Below are positions 48,361-60,231 of a stretch of DNA of 64,000 nucleotides, piece after piece. This DNA comes from Apricaphanius iberus (lineage: Eukaryota; Chordata; Actinopteri; Cyprinodontiformes; Aphaniidae): NCBI GenBank assembly GCA_028564705.1, contig JAPXFQ010002919.1:248001-312000 (forward strand). The letters run 5' to 3'. The position numbers and the translations under genes were made by a program. The number at the start of each line of letters is the position of its first letter. Position 1 is the first letter of the stretch. The notes beneath the pieces are model-generated. The model saw only the letters and a program-made list of their open reading frames with translations. It was not told the DNA's origin and did no database searches.

Positions 48361-48543
48361 CACAGCAGTGTATATATAATATTTGTTTAGATTATTTCAG
48401 CTTTGATGCTGGTAAGTCAGAGTTGGCCAATAAATGTTTTAAGATTGAAGATATTTCATCAAAATTATGACATTTGAACTGACTGTAAATCAGTTTGTGA
48501 TTGTTGTGGATAAATTGTGGCTTCTATTTTTAAAGAACAATTA

Positions 48544-48549
48544 AATAAA
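48544..48549 (+). terminator. fhl3: candidate polyadenylation signal AATAAA
   Basis: Canonical hexamer followed within 30 bases by GT- and T-rich sequence, as in vertebrate cleavage sites. It is the best-placed hexamer outside transposon sequence downstream of fhl3. A second hexamer at 48429-48434 is an alternative. Confidence 0.45.
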
Positions 48550-48574
48550 ATGACACTGACTGATTTGTGTTTAT

Positions 48575-49835
48575 AGTCTGTTTTTTTTTTTAGATTCTGT
48601 GGTTATACTGAAGATCTATTGCTGGATAGAGCATGCATGGTTTTCTTGTGACTTGTGTTTAGGGACTAAGCCAAAGAAAACTCCCTTGGAGTGTTCAAAA
48701 TGTCTTTCTAGGAAAAAAAAATGCACAAATGTGCATGTGATTGCAACTTAAGAGGGAGAGGATATGAAAATATGGGAGTGTGAGAAAGTGTTAGAGAAAG
48801 CATGCATGTGTAACAGCGTGTCAAAAGTGAGTGCGTTCATACCTTTAGGATAATCATATGTGCAAGTAATAAATAAATAAAACAAAGAAAAGCATGTTAA
48901 TCTGCTCCTGATGTGACATGAATGCACGCCTGTTTATGCTGAGTCGCCTGTTTTACTGCCTTGATTGAGCGCACATACACCAGATCCATTCTCCTGTCGA
49001 CCATTGGTGAAATATCCTCCTCCCTGCCTCTGTTTCAGATTTTTTCACCAAAAAAGGAGATGGAAAAGTCATAGCTGTATGGGGGAGGGCAATGGTGGAG
49101 CACAGAGAGCAAAATGAGTGTGGGAGAAATATAGGAGAGAGACAGAGAGGGAGGATGTTCACATCTGGAGTTGCTCCGTGACACTTTCATCTGGAGGGGG
49201 GGTCAGCTAACTTGCGGCCCCCTATGGATTTATTAGAAGAAGGGACAGGAGGGAAAATGATGGGCTAACAGGAAGGGTCAGGCTTAAAATTAACTGTGTC
49301 AACCATACACACACTCTTAAAGCAAAAGCATGATGGCCATGGTCTCCTTTTTCCATATTAAATATATCCCAGACTCAAGAAAATCTTTTTATATCTGGAT
49401 TTCCTGCATGGTGGTCCCTGATATCCAAATTTCTGTTTATTCAGTTACACCAGCCGCAAAACAATGTCATTCTAAAACAAAAAAGTTGTATAACTTTAAT
49501 TTGGGATGTCAACATAAAAAAGGAAAACATGGTCTCTCAATCAGTTTTTTTTTCTCTATTAAACCTGCTAATAGAAGACCCTATATTCTCTCTGCTGTAA
49601 TTTGTAGCAGGTATTAGCACTATGAAAAAAATATGTTAGTTTATTATCAATCAATCATTACTCTTACATTTTCATCAGTCAATATATTTAATGATAAGAT
49701 GCATAATCTTTTTTTTTTCGTTCTATGCAACTGAAACTATCCAACATTTTATGCTTTGGGTTTCACAATATTAGGAGACATTTACCGATTTCACTGCTAA
49801 ATATTGAAATAACAGTATTGTTTGCAATTAATTCG
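48575..49835. other. intergenic, nothing recognised
   Basis: Includes a purine-rich block at 49060-49250 (GAGAGAGACAGAGAGGGAGG). No gene, repeat family or promoter signature that I can support. Confidence 0.5.
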
Positions 49836-49837
49836 CA

Positions 49838-50105
49838 TTTTGGGCTAAAATTCCTGCCCGTGGACCTTCCTCACAAAGTTTTTGGTCACTTGCCATGCAT
49901 GAGTAGGTTCTCCTCTTGTACTTTGGCTTCCTCCCACGGACCAAAAACATGACTGTTTGGTTTATTGGTCTCTCTACATTGCCCTTAGGTATGAGTGTGT
50001 GTATTCATGGTTTGTCATGTCTGAGCCCCGCCTCTTGGCCAATGACGGGCACCATCTCCCTAATCCTGCAAGGAAAAAGCGGGTAAGGACAATGGAAGGA
50101 TGGGT
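49838..50105 (+). mobile_element. diverged SINE-like copy (body only)
   Basis: GTACTTTGGCTTCCTCCCAC, CCAAAAACATGACTGTTTGG, CCCCGCCTCTTGGCCAATGA and ACAATGGAAGGATGGG match the body and tail of the 16.7 kb copy. The head is unrecognisable. Confidence 0.55.
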
Positions 50106-50369
50106 TAACTATCTCACATTTCTGTCTTTCTTTAGTAACATAATTACATCCCCATCACTGTCTGCTTAGCTGTAGCATATTAGTCACTAAGATATAAATC
50201 AACCCTGCATAAAATAAACTAGAAATCTATCTAACTGGCCAGGTATTTTATTGGCAAGCACTACGTTGACATGACCACAATGTGTAAATCCATTGTTAAT
50301 TAAATTTTCAGTATATTTAATTTGAATTACTGATTAGAAATATAATGAATAAATCAGCCTAATGTACAG

Positions 50370-51990
50370 AGGTATTGGATTTAGCTATTGTCCTGCTGGA
50401 AGATCCAGCCACATTTCATCTTCAAGGCCCTCTCTGATGAACGGGGGTTTTTGCCCAAAATCTCACAACACCCGGTCCCATTCATCATTTCCTTAATATG
50501 GATCAGTTGTTCTGTCCTCTTTGTCAAAAAGCAGCCCCAAAACATAATGTTTCCACCTCCATGCTTCACAGTGGGTATGGTGTTCTTGGGATGCAACTCA
50601 GCATTCTTTCCCTTCCAAACATGGCAAATGTTTATAAGAAATAGTTCTGTTTTTGTTTCATCTGACCACATATGAAATTATCACCAGATAATCCAGATGG
50701 TCTCTGGCAAACTTTAGATGGGCCTAGACCTAGGGTGGCTTAAGCAGGGGGACTGCAGGATTTTAGTCCATGACAACATAGTGTGTTACTTATTATAACC
50801 TTTGTTACCGTGGTCCCAGCTCTCTTCAGGTCATCGGCCAGTTCCCCCCATGTAGTTCTGGATTGTCTCCTCATTGTTCTCTTGATTACCATTCAGGTCC
50901 TCCAACTCTAGTTTACTAAAAATTCCTAGAATTAGAACTAGACTGGGAGAGGCAGCTTTCAGCTTCTATGCTCCACAAATCTGGAAAAAACATCCAGAAG
51001 AATACAAAAACCCTGAATCGTTAGACTCTTTTAAATCAACGATTAAAACTCTACTATTCAGATCTGCCTTTGAGTCCTAAATTTGCACTCTTTGATTCTC
51101 ATGGGTTTTTTTCAACTGATTGTGTTTTATCTGTTTTTAATCTACATTCTTGTTTCTTATACCTTACCTAAATTTCTCCTTGCACTTTGCTGTTTTTATT
51201 AATGGATTATCATGTTATATTTGTTTTTGAACCATATTCTCACATACATTTTATTTTATGCTTCAATTACTAAATGCATTTATTTTAGTGATGATCTGTT
51301 TTAATTTTCATATTCTTATCATGCATTTGGTTTCCTTACCACTGAATCATGTAACGTGCCTTGAATTACCTTATTTTGAAAGTGCGCTATATAAAAGAAA
51401 TTGCCTTGCCTATGTGTGTCTCACAAGGTGAGATCCTGCATGGAGCCCCATATCGAGGGAGATTATTTGTGATTTTGTATTTTTTACATTTTCTAAATCC
51501 TTAAACATTTGATATCTTCTTACCAATCTGCTATCCAATTGTAGATTGGCTCATCCCAGTCTTGTGAAGGAGTACAATCTTGTCCCTGGTTTCCTTGGAC
51601 AGCTCTCTGGTCTTGGCCATGGTGAAGGTTAAAAACTGACTGCTTGAATGTGTGGACAGATTACTTTTATAAAGATAACAAGTGCCATTAACTCAGGAAG
51701 AGCTTCTTAAAGAAGAAGTAACAGATCTATTAGGGCAAACATTCTTGCTTGTTTGTATGTTCTAAATACTTATTTTCTGCAACACTGTACAAATTAAATA
51801 TTTAAAAATCATACAATGTGATATCCTGGATTTTTATTTCAAATACTCTCTCACAGTTGAAGTCTACCTACGATGAAAATTACAGACCTCTCTCATCTTC
51901 TTTAGTGACTTTTACAACTTTTACAATCAGTGACTGCAAAACACTTTTTCCACTGCAGTACATAGTGGCACACAACAGCAGAGGACCTGA
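50370..51990 (-). mobile_element. Tc1-like transposon relic interrupted by a LINE 3' end
   Basis: On the minus strand, the transposase start MAKTREL lies at 51620 (CAT on the plus strand at 51618-51620). Downstream pieces include the DDE-family motifs WSDETKTELF, KHGGGNIMFWGCF and FQQDNS (frame 50671-50381). The third catalytic residue and C-terminus are missing at the left. The right end includes GAAGTCTACCTACGATGAAAA and TTACAGACCTCTCTCATCTT, known terminal sequence. Split by a LINE fragment at 50893-51414; inactive. Confidence 0.7.
50893..51414 (+). mobile_element. LINE 3' end nested in a Tc1-like relic
   Basis: Plus frame 50898-51080 is open to its own stop and reads RTRLGEAAFSFYAPQIWKKH, then PESLDSFKSTIKTLLFRSAF, the usual C-terminus of a fish LINE ORF2 (L2/Rex1-like). 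The 3' UTR ends GTGCGCTATATAAAAGAAATTGCCTTGCC, the standard tail. On both sides Tc1 sequence continues (left to 50892, right from 51415). Confidence 0.65.
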
Positions 51991-52689
51991 AAGCCTGGGA
52001 GTAGATCAACAGTTAAAAAAACCCACATCTGTTTTCAAAGCTGACGTGGGTCTGGTGATGTTGGCAAGGTTCGAAGTTGGCCTCTATGGTTTAGGCCTGG
52101 CTTTTGTCCTTATCATTCACTCCCATGATAGGTCAAGGAGTTGTGCTTGTTTGTGGCAAGGTCTTTAAACTTGTATAATGAGTACTCTCTTAGCAGGAAA
52201 ACAAATCCTTGTTTTCCCAGAGCTCATGGTAGGACGTGTGTGCTGTTCAGATCAGAGCAGAGTTCCTCTCCTAAGTGCTATCCGAATACAACTAACTTTT
52301 GGTAGCTGTCAGGTCCCTGTATGTTTTTGTTTTCAATATAAATGCTATAATACTGTAGTAATTATAATGTGCAAAAGTCATAAACAATTCCTGATTTGAT
52401 TTAGACATCAAGATATAGTGATGCTGACTCATATTTCTTCAGGCCTTCCCTCAGCTCCTATTTTTTGTTTCTCACATCTTTAGTACATGCCCCTGGATAT
52501 TTACACATGAGTGTAATTATTTTAGTGTAGACCCTTCAGTTGGACCTGTGAATTAGAAAATGAATTAATCATGATTTTCAACACCTGACAAAGAAATTAA
52601 TCTTTTGGTTCTTATTTATTCAGTTCATTCTCTGAAAAATGCAACAAATAGAACTGCACTTTGAAAAAGAAATCTGATCATTTTCATGC

Positions 52690-53960
52690 ATGTGTTTTTA
52701 GCCTCCCTGAGTCAATTGGAATTTTACTGCAATTGCAATTATGTCTCTTTTGGGGTGTTCCTCTACCTGCTTTCCACAACAGATGTTTAAAGTTTGGCCC
52801 ATTGTTCCTTTTAGAATAAATCAAGCTCAGTCAAAATCATGTAGATTAATATCAATTTTTAAGACCTCTCACAAATTCTTAATTTAATTTAGGTCCACAA
52901 TTTGACTAGGCCCTTCCAGCACAGATATACTTTTGATAAAAACGTAAACCTTTGAACTATTCCTTTTGCTCTAACTGTGGCTTTAGTCATTGTACTACTG
53001 GAGGGTAAACCTCTTATTATAACAGTTTTTTTTCCTGAGGTTTTTGTCCTGTATTTATGCTATATTTAACCCAATCCAGGCCTACCACTTTGGACAAGTC
53101 TGAGCTTATGTTGGTTTTTCCCCAGCACAGCATTTTCATGGTTAGAAAGTTCAGATTTGGTCTGATCCACCTGGCAGTTTAGGTGGACAGTGAAGGCTGC
53201 AAGTTTTTATTGTCCAATACTCTTTCTATTTTCAGGTGGTACATTCAACAGTGCTTCATTACATGTTCAAAGTTCTGCATATGGTTCTACAATCTATCCA
53301 TCCATCCATCCATCCATCATCTTCCGCTTATCCGGGGTCGGGTCGCGGGGGCAGTAGCCTAAGCAAAGAGGCCCAGACTTCCCTCTCCCCGGCTACTTGG
53401 GCCAGCTCCTCGGGAGGAATCCCGAGGCATTCCCAGGCCAGCTGGGAGACATAATCCCTCCAGCGGGTCCTGGGTCTTCCCCTGGGTCTCCTCCCGGTGG
53501 GACGTGCCCAGAACACCTCACCAGGGAGGCGTCCAGGTGAATGAATGACAGCGTTGGACCAAGTGTTCCCTCGCCCGGACGCGGGTCACCGGGGCCCCAC
53601 TCTGGAGCCAGGCCTGGAGGTGGGGCACGTTGGCGAGCGCCTGGTGGCCGGGCCTTTACCTATGGGGCCCGGCCGGGCTTAGCCCGAAGAGGAAACATGG
53701 GCCCCCCTTCCCATGAGCTCACCACCTGTGGGAATGGCCATAGGGGTCGGGTGCAATGCAAGATGGGCGGTGGCCGAAGGCGGGGACCTTGGCGGTCCGA
53801 TCCTCGTCTGCAGAAGCTGGTTCTAAAATCTAACTTTGTTTTAAACCTCTTCAAACTGTTCTTCTCAACCTGTCTACTGTGTTGCTTTATCTTAATAAAG
53901 CTGTTTGTTCTGTAATGATTTATATCAAACCACTGAGGCCTTTACAGTGTTATGGGAATA
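52690..53960 (-). mobile_element. second-family Tc1-like relic, interrupted by a Rex3 insertion
   Basis: Antisense motifs GTTTGGCCCATTGTTCC, TTTGACTAGGCCCTTCCAGCA, TTTTTGTCCTGTATTTATGCT and AAGTTCAGATTTGGTCTGAT precede the insertion. CAAACCACTGAGGCCTTTACAG follows at about 53928-53948. Together they follow the order of a decayed Tc1 transposase gene on the minus strand. No open frame. Confidence 0.5.
53297..53817. mobile_element. Rex3/RTE-like insertion with inverted 5' part and 15-bp target duplication
   Basis: 53297-53516 on the minus strand encodes the Rex3-type C-terminus (GRPRTRWRDYVSQLAWECLG, ...LLRLLPPRPDPG) and ends in the CATC-rich tail. From about 53560 to 53817 the plus strand is the GC-rich 5' region of the same family (GGGTCACCGGGGCCCC, RGPWRSDPRLQKL). 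The two ends therefore face opposite ways, with the middle missing. Flanks TGGTTCTACAATCTA (53282-53296) and TGGTTCTAAAATCTA (53818-53832) match 14 of 15, so this is one insertion event. Confidence 0.75.
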
Positions 53961-53964
53961 AGTG

Positions 53965-55235
53965 ATGAGAATTAATTGATTAGTAACATGTTAATAAATG
54001 CATTATTGGAATATGTAATTTAGAGATAATCAGAATATTTAGTTAGTAGGCGATCTGACCTCCTTCCCTTTCGCGCCTCAGTGTGAAGTGTTTTGTTAAC
54101 CTTGTGTTACTAGAGATTAAGACAGCATATGAATGAGTAAAGAGGATAACATTGTTTTACTTTTTACCAGAAGCTTTTTTGTAATTGAAGGTTCAGAAGA
54201 GTTGGAGCTTTGCCTAGCTCTGGGGCCCTTCATAATGATTCTGACCAAGCTGCTTTTTTAAAGGTTGGACATGGAACATGAACACGATAGTGACATCTAG
54301 TGTGTCTAAGTTGTAGTTGCAACAATAGAAAAATCTTTCCAGCCATTGGGTTGGCTGGTTCTCCTCCTATACACCCAGTGAGCAGCCTAAACCGTGTCCA
54401 GAGAGGAATGTATGGTAGAGAAGTTTAACTGACAGCTAACATAAGCAAAGTTAGCAATTGAGTTAGCTTACAAATCCAGCAGGAAAGTCTCTGTTTCCGC
54501 ATTTGTTTGATTCCGTGGAAATGTTTTACGTGGGTCTATATAGTGTGGGATTCATCTCAATTTATTCTACTTTTTGCTTTTCTCTGGTCACTCCTCTCCT
54601 GATAACAGATAACGAAATCTCTGCGATCTGAAGCAGCTGCTTGACTTGCCGACCCCGCCATTTTTTCCAGTACTAGCCGGGCTGTGGCGACCATAATGTT
54701 GGAACATAAAGACCGTATCTGTCAGCCTGGAATGGCAACCGCTACTGGCTAGTATATATAAACATAACGCATTTTCGTGGCTGTCAATTTTTTTATTTTA
54801 TTGTATTTCGATTCAAACATTATTTTTTCAGAAAATTAAGTTTCATTCTGCACCCCTCTAAATGCCCCATGGAGTTTAAAAAAAAATTGTTTTTATGAAA
54901 TTGTTCCATATTCAACCATTAATACAAGAACACGTAAAAAAAGACTGCAGCCTCATATTTATTAAAGGAAGAAGAAATTTTATTCCACGACAGGCACACT
55001 TCTGTATACTTATATTGAATACAGGCAGGTTGATTCTCTTTACTAAATTGAAGACTTGGTACTTTCTTTACTATAGAAAATACTCCTACATAAGTTATTC
55101 TGTTCTTTCTGTCTCTGCTCTGTCTTCTGCTATGAATTGTAGTTATGCAAATAAACAGAATTTGATTACATTTCTGAGGGCTTTACATTTTATTTTGATG
55201 CTTCAGAGTAAAGCGGAGTGATCAAAGAATGAAAT
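53965..55235. other. intergenic, possible old repeat, not named
   Basis: 54400-54780 has GCTAACATAAGC, GTTAGCTTAC and a CpG-containing stretch that looks repeat-like, but I cannot place it in a family. No coding signal. Confidence 0.35.
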
Positions 55236-55239
55236 CTTT

Positions 55240-55370
55240 CAGATTTTTAATGAAATAAAGAACTATCTATTTCTTTCAACTTCACAACGTTGTGTTGCCC
55301 CATCACATACAGCTCCTGTTAGTTGCATTGTGACAAAATGTGAAGAGGTTTGAGAGGTGTGAATTTATTT
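55240..55370. mobile_element. Tc1-like terminal fragment
   Basis: CTTCACAACGTTGTGTTGCC and GTGACAAAATGTGAAGAGGT followed by GTGTGAAT resemble the end of a fish Tc1-like element. Confidence 0.35.
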
Positions 55371-56756
55371 TTGTTTTATTTTTTGTGGGCCATTTTACAT
55401 TAAGATACTGTAGACATTCCTACTGAAAATGTTTCATAACGCTTGAAACCTTCTAATTGTTTCTTCAATTTTTCACTTTTTTTCTTTTTTTAAACACACA
55501 ACAAACAATAACATGGCTTTATTGTGAGGTACGGGGATCAGACTCAATGTGAACAAAACAACAGCTACAAGGCCAGAAAAAAGTATTGAAAGACCAAGAG
55601 ACAGCCTGGAGAATCACTGATGAAGACCATAAAATTGTCTTCTTTGAAACAAATGTTGCAGTGTTATATCTGTGACTTATTAAATAGCTAATCATAAACA
55701 TTTTTAAATCCAAAAAGAAATACCTGAAAGTGACCTAAATGTGTATTTTAATCTCTTGAATTATCTCATGGTGACTGAATTTGCAGTAAATGTCATACAT
55801 ACACTCTACCCATGTTGCATCTTACACCCACACTCCATATCACACATTAGCTGCAAAATGTGTCAGCAAACACAATCTGTTTGTGTTGGTTGCATTAACT
55901 CTCTACATGTACATTTTTGCACTTTTCTTTGTTGTATGTGGTTTTGGATCTAAAACTGTGTTGATGTGGCATCAAAGGAATGTGATAAATTCTTTTAGGG
56001 ACCTTAAAAACATTAGCATCTTCGGAGCACAACAAGTATATTGTCTGACTTTGGTTTTAAGATTTGTCCTGGTCTGTGTTTGGTTTGTTGAAATCCAGAA
56101 GAAATGTTCAACCTAAATGTGCTTTGAGTTAGAACATTTCACTGTGGTTCAAGTGACGACAGGACTCTGTATTAGTAGATTTAATGTATGGGTTAACCTT
56201 CTTATTTTGGTTGAGACTGAGGGAATATATATCTGTTTATTTGCAATGTTACTAATGGTGTTTGTAAAAAGATGCCTCTGATTTAAAAAAAGCATGAAAA
56301 CTAGAAGTTTAAAGCAGCAGCTGAAGTAGTATATAACACTTGGTGAAAGTATTCACAACTCGTTGAAACTTTGTCTTTACACTTCATCACATTATAACAA
56401 CATTTTTCAATGTATCTCATAGAGATCCCTTGTGAAAAGTGTGATTATTCTAATCCCTCAAAAAAAAAAAATTCTGGGATGCAGTATAGCACATAATACA
56501 TGTTTTCCTCTTACTCACACCAATAATTCCATGCAAACACAATTACCAGTGATCTCAAACAATATTCAAAATTAATAGTACGGGTATTTACTACTGACAT
56601 GTTACTTACACATAACAAAAAAGATTCACACACACAAGCTCTCAGGTTTTCTACATCTATTTATGTGGTATAATACTAGTTTGAATGAGTGACTAATACT
56701 TGTTCATGTGTTAGATAATACTGGTTTGAATTAGAGGCTCATATTAGTGTGTGTGT

Positions 56757-56792
56757 GTGTGTGTGTGTGCGTGTGTGTGTGTGTGTTTGTGT
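56757..56792. repeat. (TG)n microsatellite
   Basis: About 17 TG units with one C interruption. Confidence 0.95.
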
Positions 56793-56814
56793 ATGCAAAT
56801 GGACATGATATTAC

Positions 56815-57140
56815 TATCTTTGTGGGGACCAAAAAAATTGGAAGGCATTCATTTTTGATGGGTAGGGTTAGGGTAAGGGGCTAAGGAAAGCATTATGTCA
56901 ATGAGATGTCCCCACAAGACATGAAAGCCCAATATGTGTGTGTACATGTTTAAACATCTTCGCGCGGACCAAAAATTTGGATTTACTATCCTTGTGGGGA
57001 CCGACAGCCCTTGTGGGGACCAAAATCCCGGGCCCCACAAATTTGAAGGCATTTTTGAGGCTCAAAATGAGGTTTTAGTGTCAGGGTTACAATTAAGTTA
57101 TGGTTAGGATAAGGGTCAGGGTTAGACATTTGAACACACC
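56815..57140. repeat. GTGGGGACC-rich fish repeat
   Basis: TTGTGGGGACC occurs three times (about 56820, 56992 and 57012), the complement TGTCCCCACA at about 56908, with GGGTTAGGGT-like and AAGGCATT(C/T) blocks between. This is a recognised style of fish interspersed repeat, often beside dinucleotide arrays as here. Confidence 0.5.
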
Positions 57141-57161
57141 TGTGTGTGTGTGTGTGCGTGG

Positions 57162-57242
<81 letters not shown>
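57141..57242. repeat. (TG)n(GA)n compound microsatellite
   Basis: TG units to about 57192 then GA units to 57242. Gives long artificial Ser-Leu and Thr-His frames on the minus strand. Confidence 0.95.
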
Positions 57243-57243
<1 letters not shown>

Positions 57244-57344
57244 AATGTAATTTTGTCCCAGAAGAAGCAGGGTTTCATTACAGGTAAACTGTGTCTTTTC
57301 CAATAGAGGGCAGCATTGCACGCAAATCAATTAGACACCAGCTA

Positions 57345-57650
57345 TGAAACAAGTTGACACAGTGGCTGAGTTTGCTGCGGTGTTGCCTTTCAGGATGAAG
57401 GTCCTGGGGTCTTTCTAACTGGAATTTGCATCTTGTCCCTGTGCACGTGTGGATTCCCTCCAGGTACTCCGGCTTCCTCCAACAGTCCAAAAACATGACT
57501 GTAAGGTTAACTAGTCTCTTTAAACTGCAAGCCTGTCTGTGCATGATCGTTTGTCCTGTCTGTCTCTGTGTTGCCCTATGATGGACTGGTGAGCTGTCCA
57601 GCGTGTACCCCACCTCTCACTTGATGGCCGCTGGAGATCATCACTTGATG
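57345..57650 (+). mobile_element. SINE-like copy, diverged
   Basis: Degenerate head (ACAGTGGCTGAGTTTGCTG), then GTACTCCGGCTTCCTCCAAC, CAAAAACATGACTGTAAGG, GATGGACTGGTGAGCTGTCC and CTGGAGAT as in the 16.7 kb copy; the GATG tail is lost. Confidence 0.6.
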
Positions 57651-57989
57651 GCCCCGCATCATTGAAATAACTCTAGTCCACAATCAGAAGGATTATTTAG
57701 CATATGCAATTAAAACACATGGGTAAAGTGAAGGTAAAAAATAATATATTAATCTTAAGATGAGTGTTTCTTTTTTATGATGGTGATGACATCCTTAAAG
57801 GGCCAGTTTTGGCAGAAGGTATTGTTAAAACTATAACAAACTGTTAAAATCACCCTCTTATTTCTAAAAGTACGTCTTGAAGTTAAATAATTCTGAACAA
57901 CTTTACATAATGATGTGATTAAAGAATGTTTAAATAAACATGGATTTTATTTTACTAATAAAATTGTATTGGTGTGCACAAAAATGGAA

Positions 57990-58092
57990 CTTACATTTTT
58001 TATCTATAGGGTTCCCAAGAGTTTAGAGGGCCACATAAATGGCCATGGAGGGCCGAATTTGGCACCCTGGCCTTGAGTTAGACACCTGTGGT
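57990..58092. mobile_element. MITE-like fragment
   Basis: GAGGGCCGAATTTGGCACCC and CCTTGAGTTAGACACCTGTG match one end of a common fish foldback repeat. Confidence 0.4.
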
Positions 58093-58710
58093 CTAAAGGA
58101 TACAGTGAAGCATTGTAGAGGTTCTTTGAACATTTGGGGCTGCATTTCAGTAAATGGAGGTGGAGTTGGTCAGGATTTATGGTGTTCTTGATGCTGAGAA
58201 ATACAAGCAGATACTTATCCATCATACAATACCATCAGAGAGGCGTATGATTAGCAGCAAATTTATTCGGTTGCAGGACAACGACCCCAAACATGCAGCC
58301 AAACTCATTATCATCATAAAGAGGAACATGTAGTCCTGGAAGTGATAGATCCGATAGAACCCCAATCTCAACATCATCAAGTGTGTCTGGGATTACATGA
58401 TGGACAGCAGGCTCGGAGGAAGCCTAAATCCACAGAAGATCTGTGGTTAGTTCTACAAGACGTTTGGAACAACCTCCCAGCAGAGCTCCTTCAACTGTGT
58501 GCCAGTGTACCTAGAAGATTTTGTGCTGTTTTGAAGTCAAATGGTGATCACACCAACTATTGATTTGATTTAGATTTCTCTTTTATTCATTCAATGCATT
58601 TTGTTGATTGATGAAAACAAATTATTACCATTTTTTATTTAAAAGCAGTCTGTGTTTACAGTATTTTCTCATATTTGGCTAAAACTTTTGGACAGTACCG
58701 TACATAATTA
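58093..58710 (+). mobile_element. Tc1-like transposon relic, C-terminal half
   Basis: Plus-strand pieces across frames: WGCISVNGGGV, then DNDPKHAAKL-like sequence around 58278-58310, then EDLWLVLQDVWNNLPAELLQ (frame 58342-58563) ending at a stop in the usual place. It ends in AAACTTTTGGACAGTACCGTA, a Tc1-type terminal repeat. The 5' half is absent and several frameshifts are present. Confidence 0.65.
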
Positions 58711-60071
58711 AAAAAAGTTTTTATGAAAAAGACTAGTTAAAGTGACTTAAAAGATTTTAAAAGATTTTTTTCTGATAGTCAAGAGTGCTTAATAACATTA
58801 TTGCTAAAAAGGGAAAAAAACTGTGACAGATTGATAAGGAATGTGAAACGCAAGGTAAAAGTAGAAAATGAAAGTCACACACTAATAACATTTCAGCCAG
58901 GTCACCAGAGGAAAGCAATTGTCACATTAAACTGAAAGAGAAGCAAATATTCTTGCAAAGGATTTACATTTTGATCACATTCAAAAAAGAATAGCAAGAA
59001 AAAGAATAAAAATTGTAAAAAAAATAAAATAAAATAACAATTATTAACTGGACCTTATTTTAAATACAGCAGTTGTTTAATGCTTGAAGAATGATATTAC
59101 TAGATATCAGTTTTCTCAGTCTGCATTCAAATTAAGGAAATGTTGATTTTCAAAAGCTTTAAGAATACAAGGTGTATTTTGTTGTTGTTTTTACAAATTT
59201 TGGAACACGTGGTATGTTAAGGTGCACAGTGTTGGGACAATTTACGTTCCAATAGATCCCTCTGGAGGACATTTTTTTCATTGCCAGAAGGTCACAACTT
59301 ACGAAAGAGAATATATATAGACTAAATATAAAAAAGAAGTTCAAAAAACGACTACTCTGTGCATGTTCACATCTTATTTCACTTATTTCAGTCAGGCATG
59401 TTATGCCTATTAATTTCCTTCTACCTTTTATTTATTTATTTATTTATTTATGGGGAGGGGGGTGATTGTTTTTTTTTCTCCCAGTGTAACATGTCACCAA
59501 TATTTTTGTCAAAAGTTTCATAATTATTCAAAACAGGCCATATACTTAGTCAGTTTCTATGTGTTCAATAGACAGGTTATGCTTCATTCAAAATAGGCAA
59601 TATTTTTGCAAAAAGCTGACACATTTATGCTTGATTATAACAAAGCTTAGAATATTGAAGTCATAAAGTCGTGCTTTATGTCCAAACGTGCACACAAACA
59701 TTTGACATGTGAAGTTGATTTTGTCCAGAAGGGGGCAGTGCAAATCAAGCTTCAGAGATGTCGTCGAACTATGTAAAAAATGTATGTCACAAAAGTAGTT
59801 TAGCCCCATTCCCAGACTAATTCAAACGGCCAAACCTACTTAAAAAATGTCACTAATTGAAAGGAAAAATCAATTTTAATCAAACAGCTTTGATTTAAAC
59901 AAAAAACAAAAACAACTTAAGATATTTCCATTTTTCATGGCTGTAGCCTGTCCAACCTGTTTGCATCCCGGTTGTTGCCGATGTTGCCCTATTGTTGGTG
60001 CTATATAACCAGAGCTTATGCACAGTTCTCTGAAATATTTCTGAAGCAGAGAAAAGATCCTGTCTTTGTAG

Positions 60072-60075
<4 letters not shown>
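58711..60075. other. intergenic, nothing recognised
   Basis: AT-rich DNA with short homopolymers; no frames with recognisable peptides on either strand. Confidence 0.5.
59427..59450. repeat. (TTTA)n microsatellite
   Basis: Six TTTA units followed by a G-rich run. Confidence 0.85.

Positions 60076-60148
<73 letters not shown>
60076..60148. repeat. (TA)n microsatellite
   Basis: About 36 uninterrupted TA units. Confidence 0.95.
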
Positions 60149-60151
<3 letters not shown>

Positions 60152-60231
60152 CAGGCCGACTCACTGACAACTGAAAGCAAGAGATGCAGCTCTGAAGTCC
60201 AACCCCTCAAGCTCACGCACGACGTGAAATG

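Larger units (their letters stand above)
46104..48570 (+). other. fhl3: fhl3 3' UTR (extent uncertain)
   Basis: AT-rich sequence directly after the stop, with no further open frame that I recognise. I found no canonical AATAAA between 46104 and 48300. AATAAA occurs at 48306-48311 (inside a Tc1-like relic), 48429-48434 and 48544-48549. The last is followed by a T/GT-rich stretch and is the most typical site, which would give a UTR of about 2.45 kb containing an antisense Tc1 relic. A shorter UTR using a variant signal before 47.4 kb is equally possible without RNA data. Confidence 0.5.

Noticed and set aside
53541..53915. 124-codon GC-rich frame
   Set aside because: It is the 5' region of the Rex3/RTE-like insertion running into Tc1-relic flank.
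57093..57330. Ser-Leu and Thr-His repeat frames on the minus strand
   Set aside because: Artefact of the (TG)n(GA)n microsatellite.
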